Below, in pieces: positions 41,654-53,890 of a stretch of DNA of 64,000 nucleotides. The notes under the pieces were generated by a model, which worked only from the letters and a program-made list of their open reading frames with translations, was not told the origin of the DNA and did not search any database. The first letter of the stretch is position 1. Each line of letters opens with the position of its first letter. Origin of the DNA: Limnohabitans sp. B9-3 (GTDB taxonomy: Bacteria > Pseudomonadota > Gammaproteobacteria > Burkholderiales > Burkholderiaceae_C); the NCBI RefSeq assembly GCF_002778325.1, contig NZ_NESI01000005.1:62001-126000 (forward strand), in the 5' to 3' direction. The position numbers and the translations under genes are program-made.

Positions 41654-41674
41654 GGACTGAGCGTTGAACCGCGG

Positions 41675-42313
41675 TTAAGCCTTGAAACCAAACTCACGCA
41701 ACAGCTGCGCAGTCTCGAACATCGGCAAACCCATGATGCCAGAGTAACTGCCACTGATGTGCTCGATGTAGGCCGCCGCCCTGCCCTGCACCGCATAGGC
41801 GCCGGCTTTGCCCATGGGCTCGCCGCTGGCCACATAAGCTTGGATTTGGGCGCGTGTGAGCGTGGCAAAGCGCACGTTGGATACGCTTAAAGCTTGCGCG
41901 ATCTTTGGCGGTTTACCGGTTTTAGAAGCCGTTTTTGTTGCACACCCCATCGCCACCGATGTCAGCACGCGGTGGGTCTGTCCGCTCAATGCACCCAAAA
42001 TTTGGGCGGCATGCTTGGCGTCATCCGGTTTGCCCAAAATGGTTTTACCCAAAGCCACCGTGGTGTCACTGCACAGCACGGGTGCAAGCGGCAAGCCACG
42101 ACGCGCCATGCGGCTCAGCGCAGCGTCGAGTTTGAGCAGGGTCACGCGCTGCACATAGGCACGCGGGGCTTCCCCGGGCAACACCACCTCAAGCGCTTCA
42201 GCGTCTTCGGAGTCGTCGGCCAACAGCAACTCGTAACGCACCCCCAATTGCTCCAGCAACTGGCGGCGGCGTGGGCTTTGAGAAGCCAAATAAACGAATT
42301 GAGATGCAGGCAT
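41675..42313 (-). CDS. maf: Maf family nucleotide pyrophosphatase (YhdE type)
   Basis: From the ATG at 42313 the protein has 212 residues and starts with the Maf motif [16 protein letters not shown]; other conserved blocks are CSDTTVALG and [16 protein letters not shown]. YhdE-type Maf proteins cleave dTTP, UTP and modified pyrimidine nucleotides. The longer frame overlaps the region before rlmH and is rejected. Confidence 0.92.
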   Translation of the reverse strand: MPASQFVYLASQSPRRRQLLEQLGVRYELLLADDSEDAEALEVVLPGEAPRAYVQRVTLLKLDAALSRMARRGLPLAPVLCSDTTVALGKTILGKPDDAKHAAQILGALSGQTHRVLTSVAMGCATKTASKTGKPPKIAQALSVSNVRFATLTRAQIQAYVASGEPMGKAGAYAVQGRAAAYIEHISGSYSGIMGLPMFETAQLLREFGFKA

Positions 42314-42387
42314 GGTGAGTTTTTTTGGCGAGGTTTGTGGAAGAAGCAGATTTCTAAAGCGCTGTGATCTCGGCAAACAGGCGCTGT

Positions 42388-42855
42388 TCACTCGCGGTGA
42401 TACGGGTGGTTCGCGTTGATCGACCATGCGCGGTAAAGCTGCTCCACCAACAACACGCGCACCATGGCATGTGGCAAGGTCAAATCGGAAATGCGAATGC
42501 GCTCATGTGCGGCTTGTTTGAACGCGGGGTCTAAGCCATCGGGTCCGCCAATCACCAAGGCCACATCTTCGGCTTCGATTTGCCAATGTTTGAGCTTGGC
42601 AGCCAAGGCCACGGTGGTGAGGTTGGTGCCACGCTCGTCTAAGGCCACGATGCGGCAGCCACGCGGAATAGCGGCCTCAATGCGCTCGCGCTCGGCGGCG
42701 TAGATGGTTTCTAGCGTTTTAGAGCTGCGCGGCTCGGTTTTAACGGCCTTGAGCTCGACTTTGATCTCCGAAGGAAACCGCTTGGCGTAATCGTCCCAAG
42801 CGGTTTGCGCCCAGTCGGGCACACGTTGGCCGACGGCGACCACCCACAGCTTCAT
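42388..42855 (-). CDS. rlmH: 23S rRNA pseudouridine-1915 N3-methyltransferase RlmH
   Basis: The 155-residue SPOUT-class enzyme methylates pseudouridine 1915 in 23S rRNA of the 70S ribosome. The knotted C-terminus shows [14 protein letters not shown] and [20 protein letters not shown]. Its ATG overlaps the rsfS stop by 4 bases (ATGA). Confidence 0.95.
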   Translation of the reverse strand: MKLWVVAVGQRVPDWAQTAWDDYAKRFPSEIKVELKAVKTEPRSSKTLETIYAAERERIEAAIPRGCRIVALDERGTNLTTVALAAKLKHWQIEAEDVALVIGGPDGLDPAFKQAAHERIRISDLTLPHAMVRVLLVEQLYRAWSINANHPYHRE

Positions 42856-43631
42856 GCTTTGCGGGCAGGTGTCTTCTTCGCAGCCACACGGTTACCAGCA
42901 GGCTTGCCTGCTGGCTTACCTGCGGAGGTCGAGGCGGTACGTGCAGCAGTTTTGGAGGCCGATTTAGCGCCCTTCAAACCCACCGTTTTCACGGGCAGCT
43001 TGGCTGCGGGTTTGTCGGCTGTCTTGGCGGCCGGCTTGCGAGTTGCCGTTGTTTTAGCGGCTGCAGCTTTGGGCGCAGCGCTCTTGGCTGCAGGTTTAGC
43101 GGCCGACTTGGCGGAAGCAGCTTTGGCAGCAGCACCGCGAGCAGCTTTAGGAGCTGCTTTGTCAAAGGCTTTGTCAGCAGTTTTACCCGCTGATTTAGCA
43201 CCTGCTTTTTTGGCCGCAGCCTTCTTAGGCGCTGGCTCTTTGGGTTCTGGTGCGGCAGGTTTGGGCGCGCCAAACTTCAAACGCACAGGCTTGCTGCCCC
43301 AAATTTCTTCGAGGTTGTAGTAGCCACGGATGGTCGGCTGCATGATGTGAACCACCACAGCGCCGCAATCCACAATGATCCATTCGCCGTTGTCTTCGCC
43401 TTCGATGCGTGGCTTAGAAAAGCCTGCATCGCGCACCTTGTCGCGCACGCTGGCGGCCAAGGCTTTGGTTTGACGGTTCGAGGTACCCGAGGCGATGATC
43501 ACGCGCTCAAACAGTGAGGACAGTTGCTCGGTGTCGTACACCCCCAAGTCTTGGGCCTTCACATCCTCCAAAGCATCCACAACGATGCGTTGCAGTTTTT
43601 GAACATCTTTTTTGCCAGCGGTTTCGGTCAT
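42852..43631 (-). CDS. rsfS: Ribosomal silencing factor RsfS with a long basic tail
   Basis: From the ATG at 43631 the product has 259 residues. Residues 1 to about 115 are the RsfS domain ([39 protein letters not shown]), which binds L14 and blocks subunit joining in starvation. The remaining 140 or so residues are Ala/Lys/Pro-rich like histone H1. Typical RsfS is 105-130 residues, so the tail more than doubles it. It overlaps nadD and rlmH by 4 bases each. Confidence 0.92.
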   Translation of the reverse strand: MTETAGKKDVQKLQRIVVDALEDVKAQDLGVYDTEQLSSLFERVIIASGTSNRQTKALAASVRDKVRDAGFSKPRIEGEDNGEWIIVDCGAVVVHIMQPTIRGYYNLEEIWGSKPVRLKFGAPKPAAPEPKEPAPKKAAAKKAGAKSAGKTADKAFDKAAPKAARGAAAKAASAKSAAKPAAKSAAPKAAAAKTTATRKPAAKTADKPAAKLPVKTVGLKGAKSASKTAARTASTSAGKPAGKPAGNRVAAKKTPARKA

Positions 43632-44266
43632 CGGTCTAATCGGTAAAGTCTGTGTTGATCTACGTAGTGCTGCACAGGGGCAGACAACCACTCATGCAGA
43701 GGTGCAACTTGGGTTTGCGAGCCGTGAGCCAGGTGCGACCGAATTTCGGTGGCGCTGATGGGCAAGCTCGGCATGTCCAAGATTTGTACGTCGGGGGATA
43801 CCGCATTGTGCCACTGTGCGTCGGTCTTGCGATTTTCGCCCACGTCATCTAACGGCCGTTGGGCCACCACCAAGGTGGCCAGCTGCAAAATTTCTTGCCA
43901 ACGGTGCCAAGTTTGGAAGGCACGCGCTTGGTCGGCACCGATGAACAAAAACAACTTGGCGTTGGGGTATTCAAGCTGCAAGTCGTTCAGAGTGTCCACC
44001 GTGAAGGTTGGGCCATCGCGTTCGATTTCACGGGCGTCCACCCAGGCTTGAGGCAGTTCGGCAAAGGCCAAACGCGTCATGGCCAATCGGTGCGGTGCGG
44101 CCGTGAGTGAGCGGGTTTTATGCCACGCTTGCCCCGTGGGAATGATCAACAAACGATCCAGCGCAAACTGCGCCACCGCACGTCGCGCCAGCGCCAAATG
44201 TGCCAAATGCGGCGGGTCAAACGCCCCGCCAAATACCCCCAACCGAACGATGTCGGTGTCAGGCAT
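43628..44266 (-). CDS. nadD: Nicotinate-nucleotide adenylyltransferase
   Basis: NadD (212 residues) makes deamido-NAD from nicotinate mononucleotide and ATP. It has the nucleotidyltransferase start [19 protein letters not shown] and the second motif SATEIRSHL. It overlaps hemF by 8 bases and rsfS by 4, the usual nadD-rsfS-rlmH order. Confidence 0.95.
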   Translation of the reverse strand: MPDTDIVRLGVFGGAFDPPHLAHLALARRAVAQFALDRLLIIPTGQAWHKTRSLTAAPHRLAMTRLAFAELPQAWVDAREIERDGPTFTVDTLNDLQLEYPNAKLFLFIGADQARAFQTWHRWQEILQLATLVVAQRPLDDVGENRKTDAQWHNAVSPDVQILDMPSLPISATEIRSHLAHGSQTQVAPLHEWLSAPVQHYVDQHRLYRLDR

Positions 44267-45209
44267 GCGAACCCAACCAGTCGCGTGGCACTAAAAATTC
44301 ATGCAGCAAGGCGTGTTCTGGCGAGCCGGGCTCGGGCTGGTGTTGGTACGACCAGCTCACCAACGGTGGCATGGACAACAAAATAGACTCGGTGCGCCCG
44401 CCCGACTGCAAGCCAAAGTGGGTGCCGCGGTCCCACACCAAGTTGAACTCCACATAGCGGCCCCGGCGATACAGCTGGTGCGCGCGCTCGCGCTCACCAT
44501 AAGGCGTGTGCTCGCGACGCTCCACAATGGGCATGTAGGCATGGATCAAAGCGTCGCCGACGCTGCGCAGCATGTCAAAGCTGCGTTCAAAGCCAAGCTC
44601 GGAAAAATCGTCAAAGAAGATGCCGCCAACGCCGCGCTGCTCGTTGCGGTGCTTGTTGCAAAAATAGTCGTCACACCAAGTTTTAAAGCGTGGGTAAAGT
44701 CCCTCGCCAAACGGCGCCAGCGCGTCGCGACAGGTTTGGTGGAAATGGACCGCGTCTTCAGCAAAGCCGTAATACGGCGTCAGGTCCATGCCACCACCAA
44801 ACCAAGCCACGGTCTTACCATTGGCAGGGGTCGCTGCAATCATGCGCACGTTCATGTGAACCGTGGGCACATATGGGTTGCGCGGATGAAACACCAACGA
44901 CATGCCCATGGCCTCAAACGGCGCACCGGCCAGCTCGGGGCGGTGCTGCGTGGCCGAGGGTGGCAACTTAGGGCCAGACACATGCGAGAAGCCGCAACCT
45001 GCGCGCTCGAACACAGGGCCATTTTCTAAAATTTGGGTGATCCCGTTGCCTTGCAACTGCTCGCCTGGGCCTTTTTCCCACGGATCAACCAAGAAAGTAC
45101 CGCCGTCTTTGGCCGCAATTGCGCTTGTGATGCGGCTTTGCAAACCCATCAAGTAATCGCGGGCGGCTGTAACGACACGGGTGTGGGAGGAAGAGTCAGA
45201 AGTGCTCAT
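44259..45209 (-). CDS. hemF: Oxygen-dependent coproporphyrinogen III oxidase
   Basis: HemF (316 residues) oxidatively decarboxylates coproporphyrinogen III in haem synthesis and needs oxygen. The conserved blocks are [31 protein letters not shown] and [21 protein letters not shown]. It suggests an aerobic life. It lies 13 bases after the acyltransferase gene. Confidence 0.96.
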   Translation of the reverse strand: MSTSDSSSHTRVVTAARDYLMGLQSRITSAIAAKDGGTFLVDPWEKGPGEQLQGNGITQILENGPVFERAGCGFSHVSGPKLPPSATQHRPELAGAPFEAMGMSLVFHPRNPYVPTVHMNVRMIAATPANGKTVAWFGGGMDLTPYYGFAEDAVHFHQTCRDALAPFGEGLYPRFKTWCDDYFCNKHRNEQRGVGGIFFDDFSELGFERSFDMLRSVGDALIHAYMPIVERREHTPYGERERAHQLYRRGRYVEFNLVWDRGTHFGLQSGGRTESILLSMPPLVSWSYQHQPEPGSPEHALLHEFLVPRDWLGSHA

Positions 45210-45222
45210 ACGATGCGCGTGG

Positions 45223-45861
45223 TTAAGGGTTAGATCGAGGGGGCAATGGCTGTATGGGCGCGACCTGCGACGGATGAAAACCGCCTACGCCGGCATAGGC
45301 TTTGGCCAAGTGCGCGTAGTCCGCCTGCACATCTCCCGTGAGGTGCATGAACTGGTCAAAATGCGCCTCTTTTTTGGCGTAATCAATGCGCAGCATACAC
45401 ACAGGTACATCGGCACCAAGCGCCAATTGGTAAAAGCCACTGCGCCAGCCTGGGGTGAGTTTGCGTGTGCCCTCAGGCGACAGTGCCAGCCACAAATAGC
45501 GGCCGTCTTGTTTGTATTGTTTGAGCACATTCACCATCTCACCCACCACCCCTTTGGGCGACGAGCGGTCGATGGGTGTGCCACCAATCCAACGCAGCCA
45601 CCGTCCAAAGACAGGGATGCGAAACAAACTGTCTTTGGCGAAAAACTGCACCTGCAAGCCAATGGCCCACTTGACCGGCATCATCACCACGAAATCCCAG
45701 TTGCTGGTGTGCGGGTAACCCACGAGCACACCTTGCGCGGCCGGTAAGCCGTTGAACACATAACGCCAGCCAATCAGCCTCAGAAAAGCGCGCGCTAAAC
45801 GGCTGCCTTTGAACTCAATGGATGCGTCAACAGGCGACTTTGCGCGGGTATCAACTGACAT
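45223..45861 (-). CDS. Acyltransferase of the PlsC type
   Basis: The protein (212 residues from the ATG at 45861; a GTG directly after the purD stop is an alternative start) has the acyltransferase His-Asp box as HTSNWDF, the following PIDRSS block and LSPEGTRK. It probably acylates lysophosphatidic acid or another lipid at the inner membrane. No N-terminal membrane helix is clear. Confidence 0.8.
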   Translation of the reverse strand: MSVDTRAKSPVDASIEFKGSRLARAFLRLIGWRYVFNGLPAAQGVLVGYPHTSNWDFVVMMPVKWAIGLQVQFFAKDSLFRIPVFGRWLRWIGGTPIDRSSPKGVVGEMVNVLKQYKQDGRYLWLALSPEGTRKLTPGWRSGFYQLALGADVPVCMLRIDYAKKEAHFDQFMHLTGDVQADYAHLAKAYAGVGGFHPSQVAPIQPLPPRSNP

Positions 45862-45873
45862 ATCCGCGAACAC

Positions 45874-47166
45874 TCAACGCGCAATGGCGCGGTAGCCAAT
45901 GTCGGTGCGGTACTGCACACCGTCAAAATGAATGCCTTTGGCAGCGTCATACGCCAATTGCTGCGCTAGCTTGATGGTGCCGCCCAAAGCGGTCACGCAC
46001 AACACGCGTCCACCGGTGGTGGTGATCAAACCATCCACCATCTGGGTGCCTGCGTGGAACACCACAGCGTCGTCGGTGTCTTGGGGCAAACCACCAATGA
46101 CATCGCCTTTGCGCGGGTTCATGGGATAGCCGAAGGCCGCCATCACCACGCCGACGGCGGTGCGACGGTCCCAATCCAGCGCAAAGTCGTCAAAACGATC
46201 TTCGGTGTTGTTGGCTGTGGCGGCCATCAACACATCGACCAAATCGGTCTTCAAGCGCATCATGATGGGTTGCGTTTCGGGGTCGCCCATGCGGCAGTTG
46301 AACTCCAGCGTTTTAACTTGACCTTGTGGGTCAATCATCAAGCCTGCGTACAAGAAGCCAGTGAACGGAATGCCGTCTTTTTCCATGCCCTTGATGGTAG
46401 GCAAAATGATTTCGCGCATGGCGCGGGCGTGTACTTCGGGTGTGACCACGGGGGCTGGCGAATACGCGCCCATGCCGCCGGTATTGGGGCCAAGGTCTGC
46501 GTCAAGCAAGCGCTTGTGGTCTTGGCTGGTGGCCAAAGGCAACACGGTTTTGCCATCGCACATGACGATGAAACTGGCTTCTTCACCTTGCAAAAACTCT
46601 TCGATGACGACCCTTGCGCCACCTTCGTTGTGGCTCACACCCAGCTTGTTGTCGAGCAGCATGAAGTCAATCGCTTCGTGGGCCTCGGCGGCGGTCATCG
46701 CTACCACCACGCCCTTGCCGGCCGCCAAACCATCGGCCTTCACCACAATCGGTGCACCCTTGGCGTTGACGTAATCGTGCGCGGCTTGCGCGTCAGTGAA
46801 GGTGTCGTATTCAGCTGTTGGGATGTTGTGACGCTTCATGAACGCTTTGCTGAACGCCTTTGAGCTTTCCAGCTGCGCTGCGGCCTTGGTCGGGCCAAAT
46901 ATGCGCATGCCGTGGGCGCGAAACTCGTCGACCACGCCAGCAGCCAAAGGCGTTTCGGGACCAACAACGGTCAACTCAACGCCCTCGGCTTGCGCAAACT
47001 CGCGCAAGGCTTTGACATCGGTGATGGGTACATTTTGCAAGCGCTTGTCGCGTGCCGTGCCGCCGTTGCCGGGGGCCACAAACACTTTTTGCACCTTGTT
47101 GGATTGGGCAATCTTCCAAGCCAACGCGTGCTCGCGGCCACCGCCGCCAATGACTAAGACGTTCAT
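45874..47166 (-). CDS. purD: Phosphoribosylamine-glycine ligase
   Basis: PurD (430 residues) makes glycinamide ribonucleotide from phosphoribosylamine, glycine and ATP. It starts with [16 protein letters not shown] and has the ATP-grasp core ([48 protein letters not shown]). It overlaps yebC by 4 bases (ATGA). Confidence 0.97.
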   Translation of the reverse strand: MNVLVIGGGGREHALAWKIAQSNKVQKVFVAPGNGGTARDKRLQNVPITDVKALREFAQAEGVELTVVGPETPLAAGVVDEFRAHGMRIFGPTKAAAQLESSKAFSKAFMKRHNIPTAEYDTFTDAQAAHDYVNAKGAPIVVKADGLAAGKGVVVAMTAAEAHEAIDFMLLDNKLGVSHNEGGARVVIEEFLQGEEASFIVMCDGKTVLPLATSQDHKRLLDADLGPNTGGMGAYSPAPVVTPEVHARAMREIILPTIKGMEKDGIPFTGFLYAGLMIDPQGQVKTLEFNCRMGDPETQPIMMRLKTDLVDVLMAATANNTEDRFDDFALDWDRRTAVGVVMAAFGYPMNPRKGDVIGGLPQDTDDAVVFHAGTQMVDGLITTTGGRVLCVTALGGTIKLAQQLAYDAAKGIHFDGVQYRTDIGYRAIAR

Positions 47167-47882
47167 AGTGCAGCGTTGTGATAGACCTCTTGCACATCGT
47201 CAAGGTCTTCCAGCGCGTCCAGGAGTTTTTGCATTTTCACAGCGTCATCACCTTCGATCTCGATGGTGTTGTCTGCACGGTAAGTCACCTCGGCCACCTC
47301 AGGCTTGAGGCCCGCAGCTTCCAAAGCGTTTTTGACAGCTTCAAAGCTGGTGGGCGGCGTCAGCACTTCAATGGCGCCATCGTCATCGGTGATCACATCG
47401 TCCGCACCCGCTTCAAGCGCGATTTCCATGATTTGGTCTTCGTTGCTGCCCGGCGCAAAAATCATCTGGCCGCAATGCTTGAACTGAAAAGCCACCGACC
47501 CTTCGGTGCCCATGTTGCCGCCGTGCTTGCTGAACGCAAAACGCACATCGGCCACGGTACGCACGCGGTTGTCGGTCATGGTGTCGACGATGATCGCCGC
47601 GCCACCAATGCCGTAGCCCTCGTAACGAATCTCTTCGTAGCTCACGCCTTCGAGGTTGCCCGTAGCCTTGTCGATGTTGCGCTTGATGTTGTCAGCGGGC
47701 ATGTTGGCCGCTTTGGCTTTTTCAACCGCCAAACGCAGGCGGGGGTTGATGTCCAACTCGGCACCGCCTAGACGGGCAGCCACCATGATTTCGCGGATCA
47801 GACGCGTCCAGATGCGCCCGCGTTTGTCGTCTTGTCGACCCTTGCGGTGTTGAATATTTGCCCATTTGCTATGGCCGGCCAT
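47163..47882 (-). CDS. yebC: YebC/PmpR family protein
   Basis: The 239-residue protein starts with [18 protein letters not shown] and has the family's three-domain pattern ([25 protein letters not shown]). Family members were described as transcription regulators; recent work ties some of them to translation of proline runs. It heads the long minus-strand unit to rng. GAGGATTT precedes the ATG. Confidence 0.93.
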   Translation of the reverse strand: MAGHSKWANIQHRKGRQDDKRGRIWTRLIREIMVAARLGGAELDINPRLRLAVEKAKAANMPADNIKRNIDKATGNLEGVSYEEIRYEGYGIGGAAIIVDTMTDNRVRTVADVRFAFSKHGGNMGTEGSVAFQFKHCGQMIFAPGSNEDQIMEIALEAGADDVITDDDGAIEVLTPPTSFEAVKNALEAAGLKPEVAEVTYRADNTIEIEGDDAVKMQKLLDALEDLDDVQEVYHNAAL

Positions 47883-47950
47883 CAGAAATCCTCATGAGTT
47901 GAATTAACCTTAAGACATTATTTTACTTTTCAAGTGATGGAGAACTTTCG

Positions 47951-49519
47951 ATGGCCGAACCGATGCTGATTGCGCTGCACAAGACTACGGAATGCCACAT
48001 GCTTCCAGCACTCGCCAACCGCCACGGTCTCATCACCGGTGCCACCGGAACAGGCAAAACCGTCACCCTGCAAACGCTGGCCGAAGGCTTCTCCAAAATG
48101 GGCGTGCCGGTGTTCATGGCCGACGTGAAAGGTGACTTAGCTGGCATCAGCCAGTCGGGGGCGATTCCTCCGAAATTAGCAGCCTCGCTGCAAGAGCGCG
48201 GTGTGCCCATGCCTACACCGCTCGCCTGCCCCACCACGCTGTGGGACGTGTTCGGCAAAACCGGACATCCCGTGCGCGCCACCATCACCGACATGGGGCC
48301 GCTGCTCTTGGGCCGCATGCTCAACCTGAACGACACACAAGCTGGTGTGCTCAACCTCGTGTTCAAAATCGCCGACGACCAAGGCTTGCTGCTGCTCGAC
48401 CTCAAAGACCTGCGCGCCATGCTGCAACATGTGGGCGAACATGCGCGCGACTTCACCACCCAATACGGCAACGTCAGCGCCGCCAGCATTGGCGCCATTC
48501 AACGCGGCTTGCTTGAAATTGAAACACAGGGTGGCGACGCCTTTTTTGGCGAGCCCATGCTCAACATCCAAGACTTCATGCAAACCGACGCCAAAGGCAT
48601 GGGTGTGATCAACCTCTTGTCTGCCGACAAGTTGATGAACGCGCCGCGCCTGTACGGCACCTTTTTGCTATGGATGCTGTCGGAGTTGTTCGAGCAACTG
48701 CCAGAGATTGGCGACCCTGAAAAACCCAAAATGGTGTTCTTCTTTGATGAGGCGCATTTGTTGTTCAACGAAGCGCCCAAGGTGCTGATTGAGCGCATCG
48801 AACTGCTGGTGCGCCTGATTCGCTCCAAAGGCGTGGGTGTGTATTTTGTGACGCAAAACCCGCTGGACGTGCCCGACACCGTGCTGGGCCAGTTGGGCAA
48901 CCGCGTGCAGCACGCCCTACGTGCCTTTACACCGCGTGACCAAAAAGCCGTCAAAGCCACCGCGCAAACCATGCGCGGCAAAGCAGGCCTCGACATTGAA
49001 AAAGCCATCACCGAGCTGGGCGTAGGCGAAGCCTTGGTCAGCTTGCTCGACGCCAAAGGCCGCCCATCTGAGACCGAACAGGTCTATGTGCTGCTGCCCG
49101 GCAGCCAACTCGGCCCCATCACGTCGGAACAACGCCAAGCCTTGCTGGCCAACTCGCTGGTGGCGGGGGTGTACGAGCAAGTGATCGACCGCGAATCAGC
49201 CTACGAGCGCCTCAAAGGTGCTGGGCCAGCCAACAGCACAAACAGCACGACAAGTGGTTCAGCAACTTCAGATGCACAAGGCCAAGGTGCGTCTGTCGCG
49301 AACACCCCTGCCGGCCTACCCGCCGCTCCCTCGATGACAGACCAAGTACTGTCTGGCTTAGGCGACGCCCTCTTTGGCTCCACCGGTCCACGCGGTGGCC
49401 AACACCAAGGTTTGGCACAAATGATGGTGAAGTCTGCCGTACGCAACATCGGCTCAGCTGTGGGCCGAGAAATTGTGCGGGGGGTAATGGGCAGTATTTT
49501 GGGTGGACGTAAGCGTTAA
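47951..49519 (+). CDS. HerA-like P-loop ATPase (DUF853/YjgR)
   Basis: The 522-residue protein has Walker [11 protein letters not shown] near residue 33, Walker [17 protein letters not shown] and the middle part typical of the DUF853 family ([24 protein letters not shown]). These are relatives of HerA/FtsK ATPases without known role in bacteria. A Ser/Ala/Thr-rich linker near residue 425 precedes a C-terminal segment (GRGQHQG to GGRKR). It stands alone, convergent with clpA. Confidence 0.88.
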   Translation: MAEPMLIALHKTTECHMLPALANRHGLITGATGTGKTVTLQTLAEGFSKMGVPVFMADVKGDLAGISQSGAIPPKLAASLQERGVPMPTPLACPTTLWDVFGKTGHPVRATITDMGPLLLGRMLNLNDTQAGVLNLVFKIADDQGLLLLDLKDLRAMLQHVGEHARDFTTQYGNVSAASIGAIQRGLLEIETQGGDAFFGEPMLNIQDFMQTDAKGMGVINLLSADKLMNAPRLYGTFLLWMLSELFEQLPEIGDPEKPKMVFFFDEAHLLFNEAPKVLIERIELLVRLIRSKGVGVYFVTQNPLDVPDTVLGQLGNRVQHALRAFTPRDQKAVKATAQTMRGKAGLDIEKAITELGVGEALVSLLDAKGRPSETEQVYVLLPGSQLGPITSEQRQALLANSLVAGVYEQVIDRESAYERLKGAGPANSTNSTTSGSATSDAQGQGASVANTPAGLPAAPSMTDQVLSGLGDALFGSTGPRGGQHQGLAQMMVKSAVRNIGSAVGREIVRGVMGSILGGRKR

Positions 49520-49553
49520 GCCACTTCAACCAGGCTCAAGATAGGTGCAATAA

Positions 49554-49587
49554 AAAACGCCGCCTGTGTAAACACAGACGGCGTTTT
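49554..49587. terminator. Bidirectional terminator between the HerA-like gene and clpA
   Basis: AAAACGCCG (49554-49562) pairs with CGGCGTTTT (49579-49587), with an inner CTGTG/CACAG stem and loop TAAA. A/T runs on both sides allow termination in both directions. Confidence 0.8.
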
Positions 49588-49632
49588 GACTTATCAGGCG
49601 TGATCGGAGCGGGTTGGAACCCGCAGCCCGCC

Positions 49633-51963
49633 TTAACTTGCAGCCGACTCTTCAGAAGCCGCTTGCTCGCCCTTCGCAGCCTTTTCCTTCTTAGGCAGAG
49701 GCGTGATGTCGAGCTGCACTTCGTCTTTGTCGTCAATATCCACGCTCAGGCGACCACCGTCAATGAGGCGGCCGAACAGCAACTCGTCGGCCAAGGCACG
49801 ACGGATCGTGTCTTGAATGAGGCGTTGCATGGGGCGCGCACCCATGAGCGGGTCGAAGCCTTTCTTGGCCAAATGCTTGCGCAATGCGTCGCTGAAGGTG
49901 ACGTCGACTTTCTTTTCAGCCAACTGGCCTTCGAGTTGCAGCAAGAACTTGTCGACCACACGCATGATGATGTTTTCGTCCAACGCCTTGAAGCCCACGA
50001 TGGCATCCAAACGGTTGCGGAACTCTGGCGTGAACAAGCGCTTGATGTCGCCCATTTCATCGCCCGCCGCGCGCGGGTTGGTAAAGCCAATGGTGGCCTT
50101 GTTCATGGTCTCAGCGCCAGCATTCGTCGTCATGATGAGAATGACGTTGCGGAAGTCAGCTTTGCGGCCGTTGTTGTCGGTCAGCGTGCCGTGGTCCATC
50201 ACCTGCAACAGCACGTTGAAGATGTCGGGGTGGGCTTTTTCGATTTCGTCGAGCAACAGCACGCAATGCGGCTTCTTAGTCACGGCCTCGGTCAGCAAGC
50301 CACCTTGGTCGAAGCCCACATAGCCGGGAGGCGCGCCAATCAGGCGGCTCACAGCATGGCGCTCCATGTACTCGGACATGTCAAATCGAACCAGGTCAAT
50401 GCCCATGATGTAGGCCAACTGCTTGGCCGCTTCGGTCTTGCCCACGCCGGTAGGGCCGCTGAACAAGAACGCACCAATTGGCTTGTCGCCCTTGCCCAAG
50501 CCCGAACGTGCCATCTTCACCGAAGACGCCAACACTTCGAGAGCTTTGTCTTGACCGAACACCACGCTCTTCAAATCACGTTCCAGCGTTTGCAGCTTGC
50601 TGCGGTCGTCGTTGGACACGTTGGCGGGGGGGATGCGCGCAATCTTGGCCACGATCTCTTCAATCTCGGCCTTGCCAATGGTTTTCTTGCGCTTGGACGG
50701 CACCATGATGCGTTGTGCCGCACCGGCTTCGTCAATCACGTCAATCGCCTTATCGGGCAAATGGCGGTCGTTGATGTACTTGGCGCTCAACTCAGCAGCC
50801 GCTTGCAACGCAGCCACGGCGTACTTGACGTTGTGGTGCTCTTCAAAGCGCGATTTCAGACCTTTGAGGATGTCCACCGTCTCTTGAACTGTCGGTTCGA
50901 CCACATCCACTTTTTGGAAACGACGGCTCAAGGCGGCGTCTTTTTCGAAAATGCCACGGTATTCCGTGAAAGTCGTGGCGCCAATGCACTTGAGCTGACC
51001 GCTCGACAACGCGGGCTTCAACAAATTGGACGCATCCAACGTACCGCCCGAAGCTGCACCCGCACCAATCAGCGTGTGAATTTCGTCGATGAACAAAATC
51101 GCGTTGGGTTTGCTTTGCAGGTTCTTGATCACGCCCTTCAAGCGCTGCTCAAAGTCGCCGCGGTACTTGGTACCGGCCAACAAAGCACCCATGTCCAGCG
51201 AATAGACCACGGCTTCAGCCAAGATCTCGGGGACGTCTTTCTGCGTGATGCGCCATGCCAAACCCTCAGCAATCGCGGTTTTACCCACACCGGCTTCGCC
51301 CACCAACAGCGGGTTGTTTTTGCGGCGACGACACAAAATTTGAATCGTGCGTTCTACCTCGTACTCACGACCAATCAGCGGGTCAATCTTGCCGTCTTTG
51401 GCCATTTGGTTCAGGTTCTGGGTGAACTGCTCCAAGGGTGAGGCTTTTTCGTTCTTTTCAGATGAGCCGCCTTCTTCCTGCTCGGCAGGGCTAGGTTCCG
51501 CGCCTTTCACGGCTTCAGGTGGGTCGCTCTTTTTGATGCCGTGGGCAATGAAGTTCACCACGTCCAAACGGGTCACGCCTTGTTGGTGGAGGTAGTACAC
51601 CGCGTGCGAGTCTTTTTCGCCAAAGATCGCGACCAGCACGTTGGCGCCAGTCACTTCTTTTTTGCCATTGCCTGTGGACTGCACATGCATGATGGCGCGC
51701 TGGATCACGCGCTGAAAACCCAAGGTGGGCTGTGTGTCTACTTCTTCGGTGCCAGACACCTGAGGCGTGTTGTCAGCGATGAAGTTGGACAAAGACTTGC
51801 GTAAGTCGTCGATGTTGGCCGAACAAGCGCGCAACACTTCAGCAGCGCTGGGGTTGTCGAGCAAGGCGAGCAGCAGATGCTCAACGGTGATGAATTCGTG
51901 ACGTTGCTGACGAGCCTCGACAAAGGCCATGTGCAAGCTGACTTCTAGTTCCTGGGCGATCAT
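49633..51963 (-). CDS. clpA: ATP-dependent Clp protease ATP-binding subunit ClpA
   Basis: ClpA (776 residues) unfolds substrates for ClpP. It has two N-terminal Clp repeats, Walker A boxes GEAGVGKTA and GPTGVGKTE, Walker [11 protein letters not shown] and [13 protein letters not shown], and a C-terminal D2-small domain. The acidic/Ser-rich linker near residue 160 is variable in the family. The last 20 residues ([15 protein letters not shown]) are an extra charged tail. It follows clpS by 112 bases. Confidence 0.96.
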   Translation of the reverse strand: MIAQELEVSLHMAFVEARQQRHEFITVEHLLLALLDNPSAAEVLRACSANIDDLRKSLSNFIADNTPQVSGTEEVDTQPTLGFQRVIQRAIMHVQSTGNGKKEVTGANVLVAIFGEKDSHAVYYLHQQGVTRLDVVNFIAHGIKKSDPPEAVKGAEPSPAEQEEGGSSEKNEKASPLEQFTQNLNQMAKDGKIDPLIGREYEVERTIQILCRRRKNNPLLVGEAGVGKTAIAEGLAWRITQKDVPEILAEAVVYSLDMGALLAGTKYRGDFEQRLKGVIKNLQSKPNAILFIDEIHTLIGAGAASGGTLDASNLLKPALSSGQLKCIGATTFTEYRGIFEKDAALSRRFQKVDVVEPTVQETVDILKGLKSRFEEHHNVKYAVAALQAAAELSAKYINDRHLPDKAIDVIDEAGAAQRIMVPSKRKKTIGKAEIEEIVAKIARIPPANVSNDDRSKLQTLERDLKSVVFGQDKALEVLASSVKMARSGLGKGDKPIGAFLFSGPTGVGKTEAAKQLAYIMGIDLVRFDMSEYMERHAVSRLIGAPPGYVGFDQGGLLTEAVTKKPHCVLLLDEIEKAHPDIFNVLLQVMDHGTLTDNNGRKADFRNVILIMTTNAGAETMNKATIGFTNPRAAGDEMGDIKRLFTPEFRNRLDAIVGFKALDENIIMRVVDKFLLQLEGQLAEKKVDVTFSDALRKHLAKKGFDPLMGARPMQRLIQDTIRRALADELLFGRLIDGGRLSVDIDDKDEVQLDITPLPKKEKAAKGEQAASEESAAS

Positions 51964-52075
51964 GTGTTTTTCCTTCTTGCTTGCAACTGAGATTCAACTG
52001 TATATGGAAACGAAACCCGTTTATTCAATGGGTTTGTTTGTTTGGCAGAAAAGATACATATTGTTTGGCTAAAAC

Positions 52076-52423
52076 CTACTCAATGGGCTCAGCCACAGAC
52101 TGCAACGGATGGCCAGCCTTGCGGGCGGCATCCATGACTTGGTCGACCTTGGTGGCAGCCACATCTTTGCTGTACACGCCGCACACGCCTTTGCCGTCTA
52201 AATGAATTTTCAGCATGATTTGCGTGGCGGCCTCACGGTCTTTGCTGAAAAACTCTTGCAGCACCATCACGACAAACTCCATAGGCGTGAAGTCGTCGTT
52301 GAGCATGAGCACCTGAAACATCTGCGGCGGCTTGGTGCGCAGCGTTTTTCGTTCTAAAACGACCGAGTTGCCATCGTCACGGTCGGGAATCTGGACATTG
52401 GGGTTGGGTTTTTGAGTGGCCAT
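52076..52423 (-). CDS. clpS: ClpS adaptor for N-degron substrates
   Basis: ClpS (115 residues) brings N-degron proteins to ClpAP. Conserved blocks are [21 protein letters not shown], with the pocket Asn-Asp-Asp, and [16 protein letters not shown]. It lies upstream of clpA on the same strand. A weak AAACCC/GGGTTT hairpin at 52013-52035 lies between them and could lower clpA expression. Confidence 0.95.
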   Translation of the reverse strand: MATQKPNPNVQIPDRDDGNSVVLERKTLRTKPPQMFQVLMLNDDFTPMEFVVMVLQEFFSKDREAATQIMLKIHLDGKGVCGVYSKDVAATKVDQVMDAARKAGHPLQSVAEPIE

Positions 52424-52504
52424 TTTTTGATTCTATCGGGCCAGCCAAGCAAAGGTTTAGCTTTGGTTAGCCCTTTGCTTAAAAACAAAAACCAGAGTTG
52501 CCAG

Positions 52505-53761
52505 TTACATACTATCGATCACCACCTGCCCAAAACCCGAGCAACTGACTTGCGTGGCGCCGTCCATCAAGCGGGCAAAATCGTAGGTCACACGGTGGCT
52601 GGCAATGGCGGCTTCCATCGACGAGATGATCAGATCAGCCGCCTCGGTCCAGCCCATATGGCGCAGCATCATCTCTGCTGACAAGATCATGGAGCCTGGG
52701 TTGACGTAGTCTTTGCCAGCGTATTTGGGCGCGGTGCCGTGGGTGGCTTCGAAGCAAGCCACGCTGTCGGACAGGTTGGCGCCGGGGGCGATGCCAATGC
52801 CGCCGACCTGCGCGGCCACGGCGTCAGAGATGTAGTCGCCGTTCAAGTTGAGGGTGGCCAGAACTGAGTACTCGGCAGGACGCATCAAGACTTGCTGCAA
52901 GAAGGCGTCAGCAATGACGTCTTTGATGATGATTTGCTGGCCCGTTTTGGGGTTTTTGAACTTGCACCAAGGCCCGCCGTCGATGAGGGTGGCGCCAAAC
53001 TCTTTTTGCGCCAAGGCCATGGCCCAATCACGGAAACCACCTTCGGTGAATTTCATGATGTTGCCCTTGTGCACGATGGTGACGCTGGGTTTGTCATGGT
53101 CGATGGCGTACTGAATGGCTTTGCGAATCAAGCGCTCGGTGCCCTCAATGGACACGGGTTTGATGCCGATGGCCGAGGTGTTGGGGAAACGGATGGTGGT
53201 GGCGCCCATGTCGTTGACCAAGAAGCCGATGAGCTTTTTGGCTTCGTCGCTTTGGGCGGCGAACTCAATGCCGGCGTAGATGTCTTCCGAGTTCTCTCGG
53301 AAGATGACCATGTTGGTTTTTTCGGGCTCTTTCAAGGGCGAAGGCACGCCTTTGAAGTACTGCACAGGGCGTAAGCACACGTAGAGGTCGAGCTCTTGGC
53401 GCAGAGCCACGTTGAGGGAACGAATGCCGCCGCCCACAGGCGTGTTGAGCGGACCTTTGATGGACACCACGTAGTCGCGCAAAACGTCGACGGTTTCTTG
53501 GGGCAGCCACACGTCGGGGCCGTAGATTTGGGTGGATTTTTCGCCTGCAAAGACTTCCATCCACTGAATTTGGCGCTCACCGCCGTAGGCTTTGGCGATG
53601 GCAGCGTCGACCACTTTGCGCATGACGGGGGTCACGTCTTGGCCAACGCCATCGCCTTGAATGAAAGGCACGATGGGCTGATGGGGCACGTTCAGCGACA
53701 TGTCGGCGTTGACGGTGATTTTTTGACCTTGGGTCGGCACCTGAATGTGCTGGTAAGACAT
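52505..53761 (-). CDS. icd: NADP-dependent isocitrate dehydrogenase
   Basis: The 418-residue enzyme of the citric acid cycle matches the E. coli type: [10 protein letters not shown], the phosphorylatable Ser region ([17 protein letters not shown]), [14 protein letters not shown] and the Mg site [14 protein letters not shown] use is assumed from the family type. It lies 81 bases upstream of clpS on the plus axis but is transcribed away from it as a separate unit. Confidence 0.95.
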   Translation of the reverse strand: MSYQHIQVPTQGQKITVNADMSLNVPHQPIVPFIQGDGVGQDVTPVMRKVVDAAIAKAYGGERQIQWMEVFAGEKSTQIYGPDVWLPQETVDVLRDYVVSIKGPLNTPVGGGIRSLNVALRQELDLYVCLRPVQYFKGVPSPLKEPEKTNMVIFRENSEDIYAGIEFAAQSDEAKKLIGFLVNDMGATTIRFPNTSAIGIKPVSIEGTERLIRKAIQYAIDHDKPSVTIVHKGNIMKFTEGGFRDWAMALAQKEFGATLIDGGPWCKFKNPKTGQQIIIKDVIADAFLQQVLMRPAEYSVLATLNLNGDYISDAVAAQVGGIGIAPGANLSDSVACFEATHGTAPKYAGKDYVNPGSMILSAEMMLRHMGWTEAADLIISSMEAAIASHRVTYDFARLMDGATQVSCSGFGQVVIDSM

Positions 53762-53890
53762 GCGAGAAGCTCCGATGAGATTTAGTTATGTCAGATAATT
53801 TTAGGTGCAGGCTAACTCGCACTGAGACGCGCAGCCCAGCGGTCGGCAGAAGAAAAATACGTCCTCAAGCCTCAGCTATATTTGTTAGCT

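Noticed and set aside
49600-51441. 613-codon frame opposite clpA
   Set aside because: It is the antisense shadow of a highly conserved gene in GC-rich DNA; composition (His, Val, Gln-rich) is typical of shadows.
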